A DNA stretch of 37,242 nucleotides from Chloroflexota bacterium (GTDB lineage Bacteria > Chloroflexota > Anaerolineae > Anaerolineales > UBA11579): assembly GCA_019456165.1 (NCBI GenBank), contig VRUJ01000030.1, forward strand, positions 1 through 37,242, written 5' to 3'. Under the pieces are notes generated by a model. It was given only the letters and a program-made list of their open reading frames with translations, ran no database searches and was not told where the DNA came from. Shown here piece after piece: positions 17,178 to 26,700 of the stretch (the stretch's first letter is position 1; every line of letters starts with the position of its first letter). The translations under genes and the position numbers were made by a program.

Positions 17178-20100
17178 ATGACAACACACGATCATGAAAT
17201 GGAAACACCCTCGGAAGAGGTTCAAGGAATGAAAGATGAACCAACTGCTGAGGTTAGACGCGAGCCAGATCAGAGGCGAGATTCAATGCCTGTACCGGAG
17301 GTAGTCCAGGTGCTAGAGCCAAAGGCTTCCACCGAGCCAACGCCGACTGCGTCGTCTGGTGAGGCTGTAAAAAAGCGCGGGCGCAAAAATTCGCGCCTTG
17401 GGAAGAGAAATAAGAGACCAGGTTTATTCACCAGGTTGCTTGCAGCCCCGAGAACTTCAATCGGCGCCAGGCTAAATTTGTCGTTCATTACAATCTCGGT
17501 TGTGCCGTTAATTCTTACAGCTGTATTCATGGGCATTCTGGCCTTCGTCCAATCACGAAACGCCTTGCTCGCTAAAACTTTTGATGAATTGGAAGCGGTA
17601 GAAACCCTAAAGGTAGACCAGCTTACTTCTTGGATCTCCGATCGTAAGGGAGATCTTGTTTTCGCCAGCAACCTGGTTGTTGTCAAAGGTACTACTGGTG
17701 TGAATGAAGGTTTGCCAACCTTGGCAAGCCTAAAGGATACCCCAACAGATCCGGGTTACGTAGAGGCATTCGCACGAGCTGAAGGTGTGTTGGGTTCTTT
17801 TTCCGATGAAATTGCCGGCGGTGTTTATGAGGATATTATGATGATCGATCTAGGGGGAGAGGTTGTATTTGCACTAAACCCAGAAGATGTTGGAACTGAT
17901 GAATCCGCAAACATCGTATTTCAAAATGCGTTAGAAGAAACCTACATTGGAGATATTGCCTTTAACGAACAGCACGGTGAAAATGACCTCAGGATGGCTA
18001 CTCCGGTGACGGATAGCATTGGTGAAACCGTGGGTGTGCTCTTGTTCGAAATTGACATTCACAAATTTTTTGCAGACCTTTTGCAAGAACGAACCGGGCT
18101 GGGAGAAACTGGTGAAACTTACATAGTTGGTCAAGACAATCTGTTCCGCAGCGAATCCCGTTTTAGTGCTGACCTGGGTGTTGAAACCACTCTCTTGAAC
18201 CCCGATCTTCCAGTAGATACAGTGGCTTCTAATTCAGCGCTGGAAGGTGGACACGGTACCGAGATCATTGATGATTACCGTGGCCTTCCGGTGTTGAGTT
18301 CTTGGGGACCTGTAGAAGTCCAAGAGCCTACCGACCTGGATATAGATGGGGTTACGTGGGCGTTTATGGCTGAAATTGATGAGCCTGAGATTCTTGAGCC
18401 GGTAAATGCCTTGGCTACTACATTCGCATTCGTGGCGGTGGCGCTTACTATAGCCATCGGTGTTATCGCTACTCTCATATCCACCCGTTTATCTACCGGC
18501 TTTACCCAGCCTGTGGTTATTCTAACTGATGCCTCCGCCAAAGCAGCCGCTGGCGACCTTACCGTTCGTGCCGAAGTTATTTCCCAAGACGAGATCGGTA
18601 CCCTAGCAGAAGGCTTCAACCAAATGACTGCCCAGTTAGAGGAAACCCTGACGGGACTAGAAGCTACCGTGCAAGAACGTACCCAAGATTTGGAAGAACG
18701 TGCTCGAGAGATGGAAGCCAGCCAACGGGTTACCTTTGCTGCTGGTGAGCGCACTTCTCCTGAGGACTTCCTCAACCTGCTGGTGAACTTGATCCAGGAC
18801 CAGTTCGACGTTTATCACGCTCAGGTGTACATGCTGGATGATGCAAAGGAGAATGCAGTCTTAGCTGAAAGCACCGGTTACGCTGGTCGCCAGCTGCTCC
18901 AACGCGGCCACTCCTTGCCATTAGATGGCGCTTCTCTGGTATCCACATCAATTAATGAAGGAAGATCAGTTTTGGTGGCAGACGTTACCCAAGACCCCAA
19001 CTTCCTCCCCAACCCACTGCTACCGCTTACCAAATCCGAGTTGGTGGTGCCCCTAAAGCTGGAGGATGAAATCATCGGCTCCCTCGACATCCAGGACCGT
19101 GTAGCTAACCGCTTCACTGACCAAAGTATTCCTGTATTCGAGACGATGTCTGAACAGGTAGCCTTCCTGTTCAGCAACAACGAGCTTCTCGAGCAGGTCG
19201 CACATCAAACCGAAGCATTGGAAAAATTTGCTGAACAGCTCCGTTCTGCTGCCAGTGTGGCAACTCAGCTAGGCGCAATCCTAAACCCGGAACAGCTCTT
19301 GAACGAAGCCGTGGTTATCATGCAGAGCCGATTTGGTCTCTACCACGTGCACATCTATCTAATGAATGAAGAAGAAACCGACTTGATGGTCGAGGCAGGT
19401 TCTGGACAAGTGGGTGTTGTTTTGAAAGAACGCCAACACAGTATATCTTTAGATAATGAAACCTCAGTTGTTGCCAAGGCAGCGCGTGACCTGACACCTG
19501 TCATCGTTGAAGATTCTGAGACATTCGTTGGATACGTGGCCAACCCGTTGCTGCCGGATACTCGTTCTGAGTTGTCCGTGCCGCTGGTGGCAGCCGGTAA
19601 AGTTCTAGGAGTGTTAGACATCCAGGACGAGAACCCCAACCGCTTCAGCCAAGAGGACGCCGACACGTTCTCCACATTGGGCGGACAAATCGCCACCACA
19701 CTGCAGACTGCGCGTGTGTTTGCCGAGCAGATTGCTACTCAAGAAGAGCTTAAGGAACGCGAAGCCCAATTCCGCACCCTGGTCGACTACGCTCCAGAGG
19801 CCATCGTGGTATTGGATGTAGACGCCGGCTTATTCGTCGAAATCAACGACAACGCTGTCGAGATGTTTGGTTACAGCAAAGAACAATTCGAAAAGTTGAG
19901 TTTCCCAGATATCAGCACACAAAACCAGCCGGATGGAAAACCCTCAATCGATGCAATCTGGAATTACGTACAAACCACAACCGCTGGCGGAGCTCCAATC
20001 TTCGATTGGCTGCACAGGAAAGCCAATGGCGAAACCTTTACTGCTGAGATCCGTTTAGTACGGCTGCCTGCTGCGGGGCGCAACCTCGTGCGTGGCAGTA

Positions 20101-21035
20101 TCACCGACATCACCGAGCGCAAAGCTGCTGAAGAGACCATAATTCAGGGAGACCGGCTGAAGAGTGAGTTCTTGGCGAATATGAGCCACGAACTTCGCAC
20201 ACCCCTCAATTCCATCATTGGGTACACAGATGTATTGTTGATGGGCATAGACGGCGAACTGGATGAAGAGAAACTTATCGACGTGCAGGCTATTCAAGAG
20301 AATGGCAACCATTTGCTGAGCATCATCAACGACATCCTCGACCTGGCTAAGATCGAGGCAGGCCGCATGAGCCTTGAGTTAAGTAAAATTGATATCAAGA
20401 AGTTGCTAGAAGACGTTGTCAAAAACAACGCTGGTTTGCTGGTCAATAAATCAGTTGAGATGGTTATCGATGCTCAAGATGACATTCCAGAAATCCTTGC
20501 GGACCATATGCGCTTGAGTCAAGTCATGAACAACCTGGTCTCCAACGCTGCTAAGTTCACTGATGAAGGCACAATCACTTTGGGTGCTTTCCGGGATAAT
20601 GGCTACGTGCGACTTGAGGTTGCAGACACTGGCCACGGTATCTACGAACAAGACTTGGAAGGCATCTTCGAAGAGTTCACCCAGGCAGACAGTTCAAGCA
20701 CCCGCACAGCGGAAGGCACCGGCCTTGGCCTGACAATTACCCGACGTTTAGTTCAAATGCATGGTGGAACCATCAGCGCGACAAGCGAGCGTGAAAAAGG
20801 CTCAACTTTTACAGTCACATTGCCAGTTCAAGCTAAAGTACCTAAAAACATCGTAGTCTCTGAGAAAAAAGAAGATAGCTTTATTGGAAGTATTCCAAGG
20901 CGAAAAGGAAGTGGTGGTTTGATCAAGAAAGTGACCGATACCTTGAAAGCCAAGGTAAAAGGTGCAAATGGCAAAGAAAAAGATGTGCCGGCAAAGGTTG
21001 AAGCTAAAAGCAGCAAAAGCCAAAGTAAAAAATAA
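17178..21035 (+). CDS. Cache-HAMP-GAF-GAF-PAS histidine kinase, intact, module B
   Basis: Protein of 1285 residues from ATG 17178, which has AAAGGAAAAGGT just upstream; the longer frame from TTG 17142 overlaps the preceding gene and is less likely. TM1 ~99-121, Cache-like sensor ~122-405, TM2 ~411-435, HAMP ~441-495, coiled segment, GAF1 ~527-670, GAF2 ~703-855, PAS ~861-990, HisKA with H1004 in [10 protein letters not shown], and a complete HATPase_c with N-box NLVSNAAKFT, D1150-T-G-H-G, F-box/lid and GTGLGL, then a lysine-rich tail. It should be an active kinase. N-tail and everything from HAMP onward match kinase A, but the sensor is unrelated to that of kinase A and instead resembles that of the kinase at 8720. 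This points to a domain swap. Confidence 0.95.
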   Translation: MTTHDHEMETPSEEVQGMKDEPTAEVRREPDQRRDSMPVPEVVQVLEPKASTEPTPTASSGEAVKKRGRKNSRLGKRNKRPGLFTRLLAAPRTSIGARLNLSFITISVVPLILTAVFMGILAFVQSRNALLAKTFDELEAVETLKVDQLTSWISDRKGDLVFASNLVVVKGTTGVNEGLPTLASLKDTPTDPGYVEAFARAEGVLGSFSDEIAGGVYEDIMMIDLGGEVVFALNPEDVGTDESANIVFQNALEETYIGDIAFNEQHGENDLRMATPVTDSIGETVGVLLFEIDIHKFFADLLQERTGLGETGETYIVGQDNLFRSESRFSADLGVETTLLNPDLPVDTVASNSALEGGHGTEIIDDYRGLPVLSSWGPVEVQEPTDLDIDGVTWAFMAEIDEPEILEPVNALATTFAFVAVALTIAIGVIATLISTRLSTGFTQPVVILTDASAKAAAGDLTVRAEVISQDEIGTLAEGFNQMTAQLEETLTGLEATVQERTQDLEERAREMEASQRVTFAAGERTSPEDFLNLLVNLIQDQFDVYHAQVYMLDDAKENAVLAESTGYAGRQLLQRGHSLPLDGASLVSTSINEGRSVLVADVTQDPNFLPNPLLPLTKSELVVPLKLEDEIIGSLDIQDRVANRFTDQSIPVFETMSEQVAFLFSNNELLEQVAHQTEALEKFAEQLRSAASVATQLGAILNPEQLLNEAVVIMQSRFGLYHVHIYLMNEEETDLMVEAGSGQVGVVLKERQHSISLDNETSVVAKAARDLTPVIVEDSETFVGYVANPLLPDTRSELSVPLVAAGKVLGVLDIQDENPNRFSQEDADTFSTLGGQIATTLQTARVFAEQIATQEELKEREAQFRTLVDYAPEAIVVLDVDAGLFVEINDNAVEMFGYSKEQFEKLSFPDISTQNQPDGKPSIDAIWNYVQTTTAGGAPIFDWLHRKANGETFTAEIRLVRLPAAGRNLVRGSITDITERKAAEETIIQGDRLKSEFLANMSHELRTPLNSIIGYTDVLLMGIDGELDEEKLIDVQAIQENGNHLLSIINDILDLAKIEAGRMSLELSKIDIKKLLEDVVKNNAGLLVNKSVEMVIDAQDDIPEILADHMRLSQVMNNLVSNAAKFTDEGTITLGAFRDNGYVRLEVADTGHGIYEQDLEGIFEEFTQADSSSTRTAEGTGLGLTITRRLVQMHGGTISATSEREKGSTFTVTLPVQAKVPKNIVVSEKKEDSFIGSIPRRKGSGGLIKKVTDTLKAKVKGANGKEKDVPAKVEAKSSKSQSKK

Positions 21036-21075
21036 ATATCTCAGTTAATAACGATTTCATATAACAACTTAAAGA

Positions 21076-21109
21076 GGAGGGGATTGAAGCTCTGGCTTCA
21101 ATCCCCTCC
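21076..21109 (+). promoter_or_regulatory. Strong intercistronic hairpin between kinase B and PLP-REC-REC enzyme B
   Basis: Perfect 15-bp stem GGAGGGGATTGAAGC (21076-21090) with its complement at 21095-21109 and a 4-base loop TCTG. It starts 41 bases after the kinase stop and ends 21 bases before the next ATG. No U-run follows. The position matches the module A hairpin at 5181-5211; the arms share only the GGGGATTG core, so the structure seems better kept than the sequence. Confidence 0.75.
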
Positions 21110-21130
21110 CAACTTTATAACACAATTAAA

Positions 21131-23221
21131 ATGTCAAACTTATTTCATTCAATCCGATGCTTGGAATGTGAGCATGAATTAACCGCTTCTCTATTCCCTG
21201 GCGAGTGTCCATCATGCGGAGGTAGTTGGTTAGAAGCAAGCTATGACATTACCTCTTTGGTGGATAACTGGCCAGAAATTCTCACGCAAAGGCCAACAAA
21301 TATGTGGCGTTATCGTGAACTGCTGCCCTTTCCACAAGGATTTAAACCGGTTTCAATGGGTGAGGGTTGGACTCCCTTGACACGAGCAGAGAGTTTAGAA
21401 AAGGAGCTAGGTTTAACTGAGGTGTGGATTAAGGATGAGAGGCAGCAACCCACAAGCTCGTTCAAAGACCGGCAAGCTGCAGTTTCTATCAGCGCTCTAA
21501 AAGCCGAGGGGGTGAATGAAATGGTCCTAGCTTCTACAGGAAATGCCGCGGCCGCATACGCTGCATTTTGCGCCCGTGCAAACATTAAGCTGTGGGTTTT
21601 TCTAACCAGCAGCGTTCCAGCAGAGAAAATGCGCGAGCTTGCTTTATACGGTGCAGAAGTAATCAAGATCACTGGTACTTACGACCAGGCAAAGGGAATC
21701 GCCGCGGATTTTGCATTGCGGCGAAAAATCTATCTTGATACCGGCGCGAAGGCTATCCCAAATAAAGAAAGCATGAAAACTGTAGCTTTTGAGATCGTCG
21801 AGCAGTTAGGATGGCGAGCACCAGATTGGTATATTCAGGCTGTTTCAGGTGGGCTTGGACCTGTTGGGGTTCTGAAAGGTTTTGAAGAATTGTATGAAGC
21901 CGGATTGATAGATAAAGTCCCAAAAATTGGAATTGTACAGGTGGATGGCTGTGCGCCAATCGTAAGATCCTGGGAACGAGGGCTGGAAGAAGTTGAGCCT
22001 GTAACCCCAGACACACTAATCACAGTCCTTTCTACCGGCAACCCTGGCTTCGCTTATAAGATTCTCAAACAAGCGAATGAAAAATATGGTGGTTCAATGG
22101 TATCTGTTAGTGACGGAGATGCTTTTAGAGCAATGCGCAAGTTGGCCCGGTCTGAAGGTTTTTCCGTCGAACCAGCCGCCAGTGTAGCTTTTGCGGGTTT
22201 AGAAAAAATATCTGCGCAAAGCCTTATTAAGTCCGACGAAGTTGTGGTGATCAACTGCTCTGGTCATACCTTCAGCGCGGAAAAACACGCCTTAGAAGAT
22301 AAGTACATAATAGATTTGAAATTCGATGTTGGTGAGGATAATAAACACTCAAAAGAAGGTTTAGCTGCGGCATTAGAGCAGCTTGATGAGCTAGTCACCA
22401 CAATCGTAATCATTGATGACAATCCAGACGACACTCGTCTGATTAGGCGTTTGCTTCAACGCTACAAGCATTATCGGGTTTTTGAGGCTCATAATGGACG
22501 CGATGGTATTGATTTGGTACGCCAACGCAAGCCAGATTTGGTCATGCTTGATCTCACTCTTCCAGAAATGGATGGTTTTTCGATCCTTGAAGAACTGAAA
22601 TCCGATGAGAGAACAAACGAGATCCCAGTGATGATTGTATCCGGAAGGGACCTTTCTCCAGATCAAGAAGTATTTCTAAATGGCAATGTTCAATCAGTCT
22701 GGCAAAAGGGGAATTTCAGCAGTAATGATTTTATCAACCATATAGTGAATGTGTTAGGTGAAGATGAATTTCAAGCGCCTGATCCTGATAGCAAGCCAGT
22801 CCTAAATCTCGAACAAGATGAAAATCTCCAAAATTTTAGGGAAGGTGAATATCCGCTTATTCTGGTTGTGGATGATAACAAATGGGATGCAAGATTGATG
22901 CGGCGATTACTAAATGCGCGTCAACGCTTCGAAGTAGTGGAGGCCCATTCCACAAGCCAAGCACAAGCCATCATCCAAGAGAAAAAACCAGACCTGATTA
23001 TCTTAGATTTACTCCTACCGGACGGAAGCGGAGAGGAACTGCTTTTGGAACTGCGGGAAGAAATTGAGAACGAAAATATTCCAGTCGTGGTGTTGACCTC
23101 AAAAGATTTAGAGCCTGAATCACGCGCCCAGCTAGCCTCGCGGGCTGATTCTATTTGGTCTAAAGAAATATTAGATCACAGTAGTCTAATAGCCCACGTT
23201 GAAACCATACTCAATAGGTGA
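21131..23221 (+). CDS. Threonine-synthase-like PLP enzyme fused to two receiver domains, module B
   Basis: Protein of 696 residues and a clear paralogue of 5234-7318. Zinc-ribbon-like CLEC...CPSC at the N-terminus; PLP lysine K112 in PTSSFKDRQA; STGNAAAAYAAFCARA; GGLGP loop; DGCAPIVRSW; NCSGH. REC1 (from IVIIDDNPDD) has acceptor Asp in MLDLTLPE, Ser in IVSGRD and Lys in WQKGN. REC2 (from LVVDDNKWD) has acceptor Asp in ILDLLLPD, a Thr in VLTSKD and Lys in WSKEI. All phosphorylation residues are present in both receivers, so selection seems to have kept them after duplication. No Shine-Dalgarno is visible before ATG 21131, as in copy A. The true substrate is unproven; threonine synthase chemistry is the family expectation. 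Confidence 0.94.
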   Translation: MSNLFHSIRCLECEHELTASLFPGECPSCGGSWLEASYDITSLVDNWPEILTQRPTNMWRYRELLPFPQGFKPVSMGEGWTPLTRAESLEKELGLTEVWIKDERQQPTSSFKDRQAAVSISALKAEGVNEMVLASTGNAAAAYAAFCARANIKLWVFLTSSVPAEKMRELALYGAEVIKITGTYDQAKGIAADFALRRKIYLDTGAKAIPNKESMKTVAFEIVEQLGWRAPDWYIQAVSGGLGPVGVLKGFEELYEAGLIDKVPKIGIVQVDGCAPIVRSWERGLEEVEPVTPDTLITVLSTGNPGFAYKILKQANEKYGGSMVSVSDGDAFRAMRKLARSEGFSVEPAASVAFAGLEKISAQSLIKSDEVVVINCSGHTFSAEKHALEDKYIIDLKFDVGEDNKHSKEGLAAALEQLDELVTTIVIIDDNPDDTRLIRRLLQRYKHYRVFEAHNGRDGIDLVRQRKPDLVMLDLTLPEMDGFSILEELKSDERTNEIPVMIVSGRDLSPDQEVFLNGNVQSVWQKGNFSSNDFINHIVNVLGEDEFQAPDPDSKPVLNLEQDENLQNFREGEYPLILVVDDNKWDARLMRRLLNARQRFEVVEAHSTSQAQAIIQEKKPDLIILDLLLPDGSGEELLLELREEIENENIPVVVLTSKDLEPESRAQLASRADSIWSKEILDHSSLIAHVETILNR

Positions 23222-23224
23222 AAT

Positions 23225-23698
23225 ATGGAAGAAAAAACACTCTTATATATAGAAGACAACCCTCACAACCGCAGGATAGTCAGGAAGATTCTAGGTACAA
23301 GAGGTTATACGGTGGTGGAAGTCGAGGATGGGCTTGTCGGTTACGAAACGATTCTCATAACAAAACCACCTTTGGTACTTCTGGATATCGCCCTCCCCAC
23401 GATGGATGGGATGGAAATTGTAAAACGCGTCAAAGAAGACGAAACACTCTGGCACATACCTGTAATTGCCTTAACGGCTTCAGCAATGCGCGGAGACAGA
23501 GAAAGATTTCTGGCTGCGGGTTGCGACGATTACCTCTCAAAGCCAGTAAAAGCGCGTGAGTTAATCCAAATGGTGGATAATTATTTCCCTCAAACTAATC
23601 AACCCGAACTGGTTATTGAAAGCCAGCCGGGAAGAACAGAATTTGATGCTTGGATTAATGTTTATCGGAACGAACCGCCAGTATGGAATAACGAATAG
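23225..23698 (+). CDS. Stand-alone receiver protein, module B
   Basis: Single receiver of 157 residues, three bases after the PLP-enzyme stop. Acidic pair in YIEDNPHN, acceptor Asp in LLDIALPT, Thr in ALTASAM and Lys in SKPV are all present. The C-terminal ~35 residues after the receiver are polar and diverge from the module A copy. It is probably translated with the upstream gene and may be followed in the same transcript by the HD-GYP gene 28 bases downstream. Role as phosphate shuttle is inferred from gene order only. Confidence 0.92.
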   Translation: MEEKTLLYIEDNPHNRRIVRKILGTRGYTVVEVEDGLVGYETILITKPPLVLLDIALPTMDGMEIVKRVKEDETLWHIPVIALTASAMRGDRERFLAAGCDDYLSKPVKARELIQMVDNYFPQTNQPELVIESQPGRTEFDAWINVYRNEPPVWNNE

Positions 23699-23726
23699 TT
23701 TTTAGTACACGGAAAGAGGATTCCAA

Positions 23727-26700
23727 TTGACGTCGATCAAAGCCTTTTTTTTGGGGAAGAGCAACAAAATATTAGGCAAATTTTCAAAAAAGCCGTTTGC
23801 ATTTAAATTATTCATAACTTTGATCCTTTTCAGCCTAATCCCGCTATTGATAGTTGGAGTGTTAGGAATCTCCGCTTCCCGATATTCCGCGATTGAAAAT
23901 AGCAGACAATCTCTTTCCACACAGGCTTCCCTCACGGCTGCACTATACGACATTTTACTGGGTGAAAGGCTACAAGACATCCGCCAACTTGCAAACAATG
24001 GAGTTGTAAGGAGATTTAGCGAGACATGGCCAGAGCCATCTTTAGAAGATGAAACGGAGACCCAAAATATTCTTAACGATCTGGTCCAAGCTAATACCTA
24101 TTTCCAACAAATTATTCTAATGGATCTCCAGGGTGAAATAATTCTAAGTGTGAATGATAAGTTTGGTTTAAATCTAGAAACCCAAATTATTATTCTAGAA
24201 GGTATCGCTGGTAATGATTTTATTTCAGATATTGTCCTCGCAACTGATGATCAGTCACAAAGCATACTTTACAGCACTCCGGTATTTGATAAAGATGGAA
24301 CTGTGGTACTCATCGCTCTATTGGTAGTCCATGTGGATGAATTATGGGATTTACTGGATAATCACACGAAAAGTTTCGGCCAAGAATACGAAGGTATCTT
24401 GACGGATGAATTTGGTCTTATTCTTTACAATTCGATCAACGAAGATCTAGATCTTAATACCCCCTTAAAATTCAATTCGGAATCTGGATCCATGCATATT
24501 TCTGAAGGTGTGGTAAGTCTCCAGATTGAGAGCAGCGAATCGAATTTTCTTTCTTTTCTATCTGAAGATCAGAGAAAAAATCCCGATCAACCAAATTTGA
24601 TTTATCAGTCCGATGGGGAAAACATTCCGTATTATGCTGAAACAGCCCAATTGAACATAAAACCGTGGGTGGTGGTCGAGAGTATCCCCGAAGCAATACT
24701 ATTAGCACCCGTGGTAAGACTTTCTTGGACGTTTGTTGGAATTATCTTCTTCATAGGCATTTTGATAATACCGCTTACAAAAATCGCAACCTTTAAAAAC
24801 GCAGCCCCATTAAAGGAAATAACCAAGGCGGTTGAACGATTGACCAATGGAGAATTGGATCAACCTATATCTAGTGTAATTGGTGTAACAGATGATGAGA
24901 CAGAAGTCCTCCTGAATAGCCTCGATACTATGCGGGAAAGTCTGAGAGATTCCTATACCGGTCTCGAAACGCGCAACCAGCGTATGAGCCGATTATCCGA
25001 CTTAGCCGTATCCCTTAGCGGGAGCGTGATAGATATATCGATACAAATCGTTACCTTCATTACAGAGTTGTTGGAAGTAGAAGTAGCCACGGTTGAAGAA
25101 TTCCGCGGTGAAAATATTAGCATCCTCGCAATGCACAGACATGGGCAAATCCTCCTCGGGGGGGAATTTCCGTTTCGGGGGACGCCCTGTGAAAATATAC
25201 GAGCAGAGAAAAAAATCTGTTTGCATAGCCAAGCTGTTACGGATTTTCCAGAAGATTCGTTTTTGGCTGAATTTGGCCTAAATACTTACATGGGCGTCCC
25301 CATTCTTGATAGCAATGGTGAGGTAATTGGTGTGATAAACGCCATGGATGACAAACCAAGAGATTTTGATGAGGGGGATATTCATTTACTCCAGATCATG
25401 GCTAAGCGGGTTGGCGTGGAACTTGAACGTACCCATGCAGAAGCCCAGATCCGTAGGCGTGTAGGTGAACTTGAAGCCATCGCCGAAGTAAGCGAGTTGG
25501 TGACTACTGGGGGTAATCTTCAACCAATTTTAGATGACCTCACCAGAATGATAGTAAAAGTTACAGATTTTGACGGTGTCGGGATCAGCCTTTTCCAATC
25601 CGAAGAAGGGTACATAACTTTCCCCGCGGTATACACCAATGGACAAGAAATAAGATTCCTTAAGCAGCGCCAAGGGACACAAAAAGAGATGAAGGATTTA
25701 CCTGCTGTACAACAGCTAATTGATGGAGATAAATACGTACTTGTTGATAGCCCAACTAGCGATCTACGTGTTGATAAAAAGCAACGCAAACTTGCCCGAG
25801 AAGATGGCATAGAAACTCTTCTTATTTGGCCTTTACAGCACAGCGGCAAGATAATCGGTACATTAGACTTAGTCAGTGGGGAGCAAATTGATATTACCGC
25901 AAAGGATTTGAAGCTTTACTCTACACTTGCTGACCAGACGGCAAATGCGATTCAGAATGCCAGTTTATTAACCGAAACCGAGCAGCGGTTGAATGAAACC
26001 TCAATCCTTTATGATCTTTCCTCTTCACTGGCTTCAAATTTTCGGAAAGAAGAAATGCTGCCGATTATTCTAGATCATATTCAGGATAGTTTGGAGATCG
26101 AAGGGTCATCCATCCTTATGCTCGAATCCAAGACGGGTGAAATTTCCGTCAAGGCGACCAGGGGGAGTTTTGATAAAATTGAAGATATTTTACTTCCATC
26201 TGAAAACATGCCATCATACTGTGCTTTGATATCCGGAGAGCCCTGCATTGGACGTCATAATTGCCCGTTTTGGCCAAATGACCTGCCGCCATCAAAGACG
26301 ATATGCATTCCTTTCAAGGTTGGCGATAAGATCATTGGGGGGCTAAATCTGGGAATAAACCTATCGAGTGAACTTCTTGAAGACCACCATCGTCTGCTGA
26401 ACGGCATTGCGGATATCGCCGCAAACGCACTCAGACGAGCCATGCTTTTCGAGGAAGTTCAGTTGTATAAAGATACATTTGATAGTACGACTGATGCAAT
26501 AATGATTACAGACTTGGAAAGTAATATTATAGATATTAACCCTGCGTTTGAAAGGGTCACGGGGTTCACTAAAGAGGAAACCCTAGGAAAGAAACCAAGT
26601 TTGATCAAATCTGAGCATGGTGACAGCAAATTCTATGAAAAGATGTGGCAGCAAATTCTTAAGGAAGGTTTTTGGGCTGGAGAAATTATTAACACAAATA

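Noticed and set aside
17270..17686. 138-codon minus-strand frame opposite the start of kinase B
   Set aside because: No domain or start signal, and opposite a gene with clear homology.
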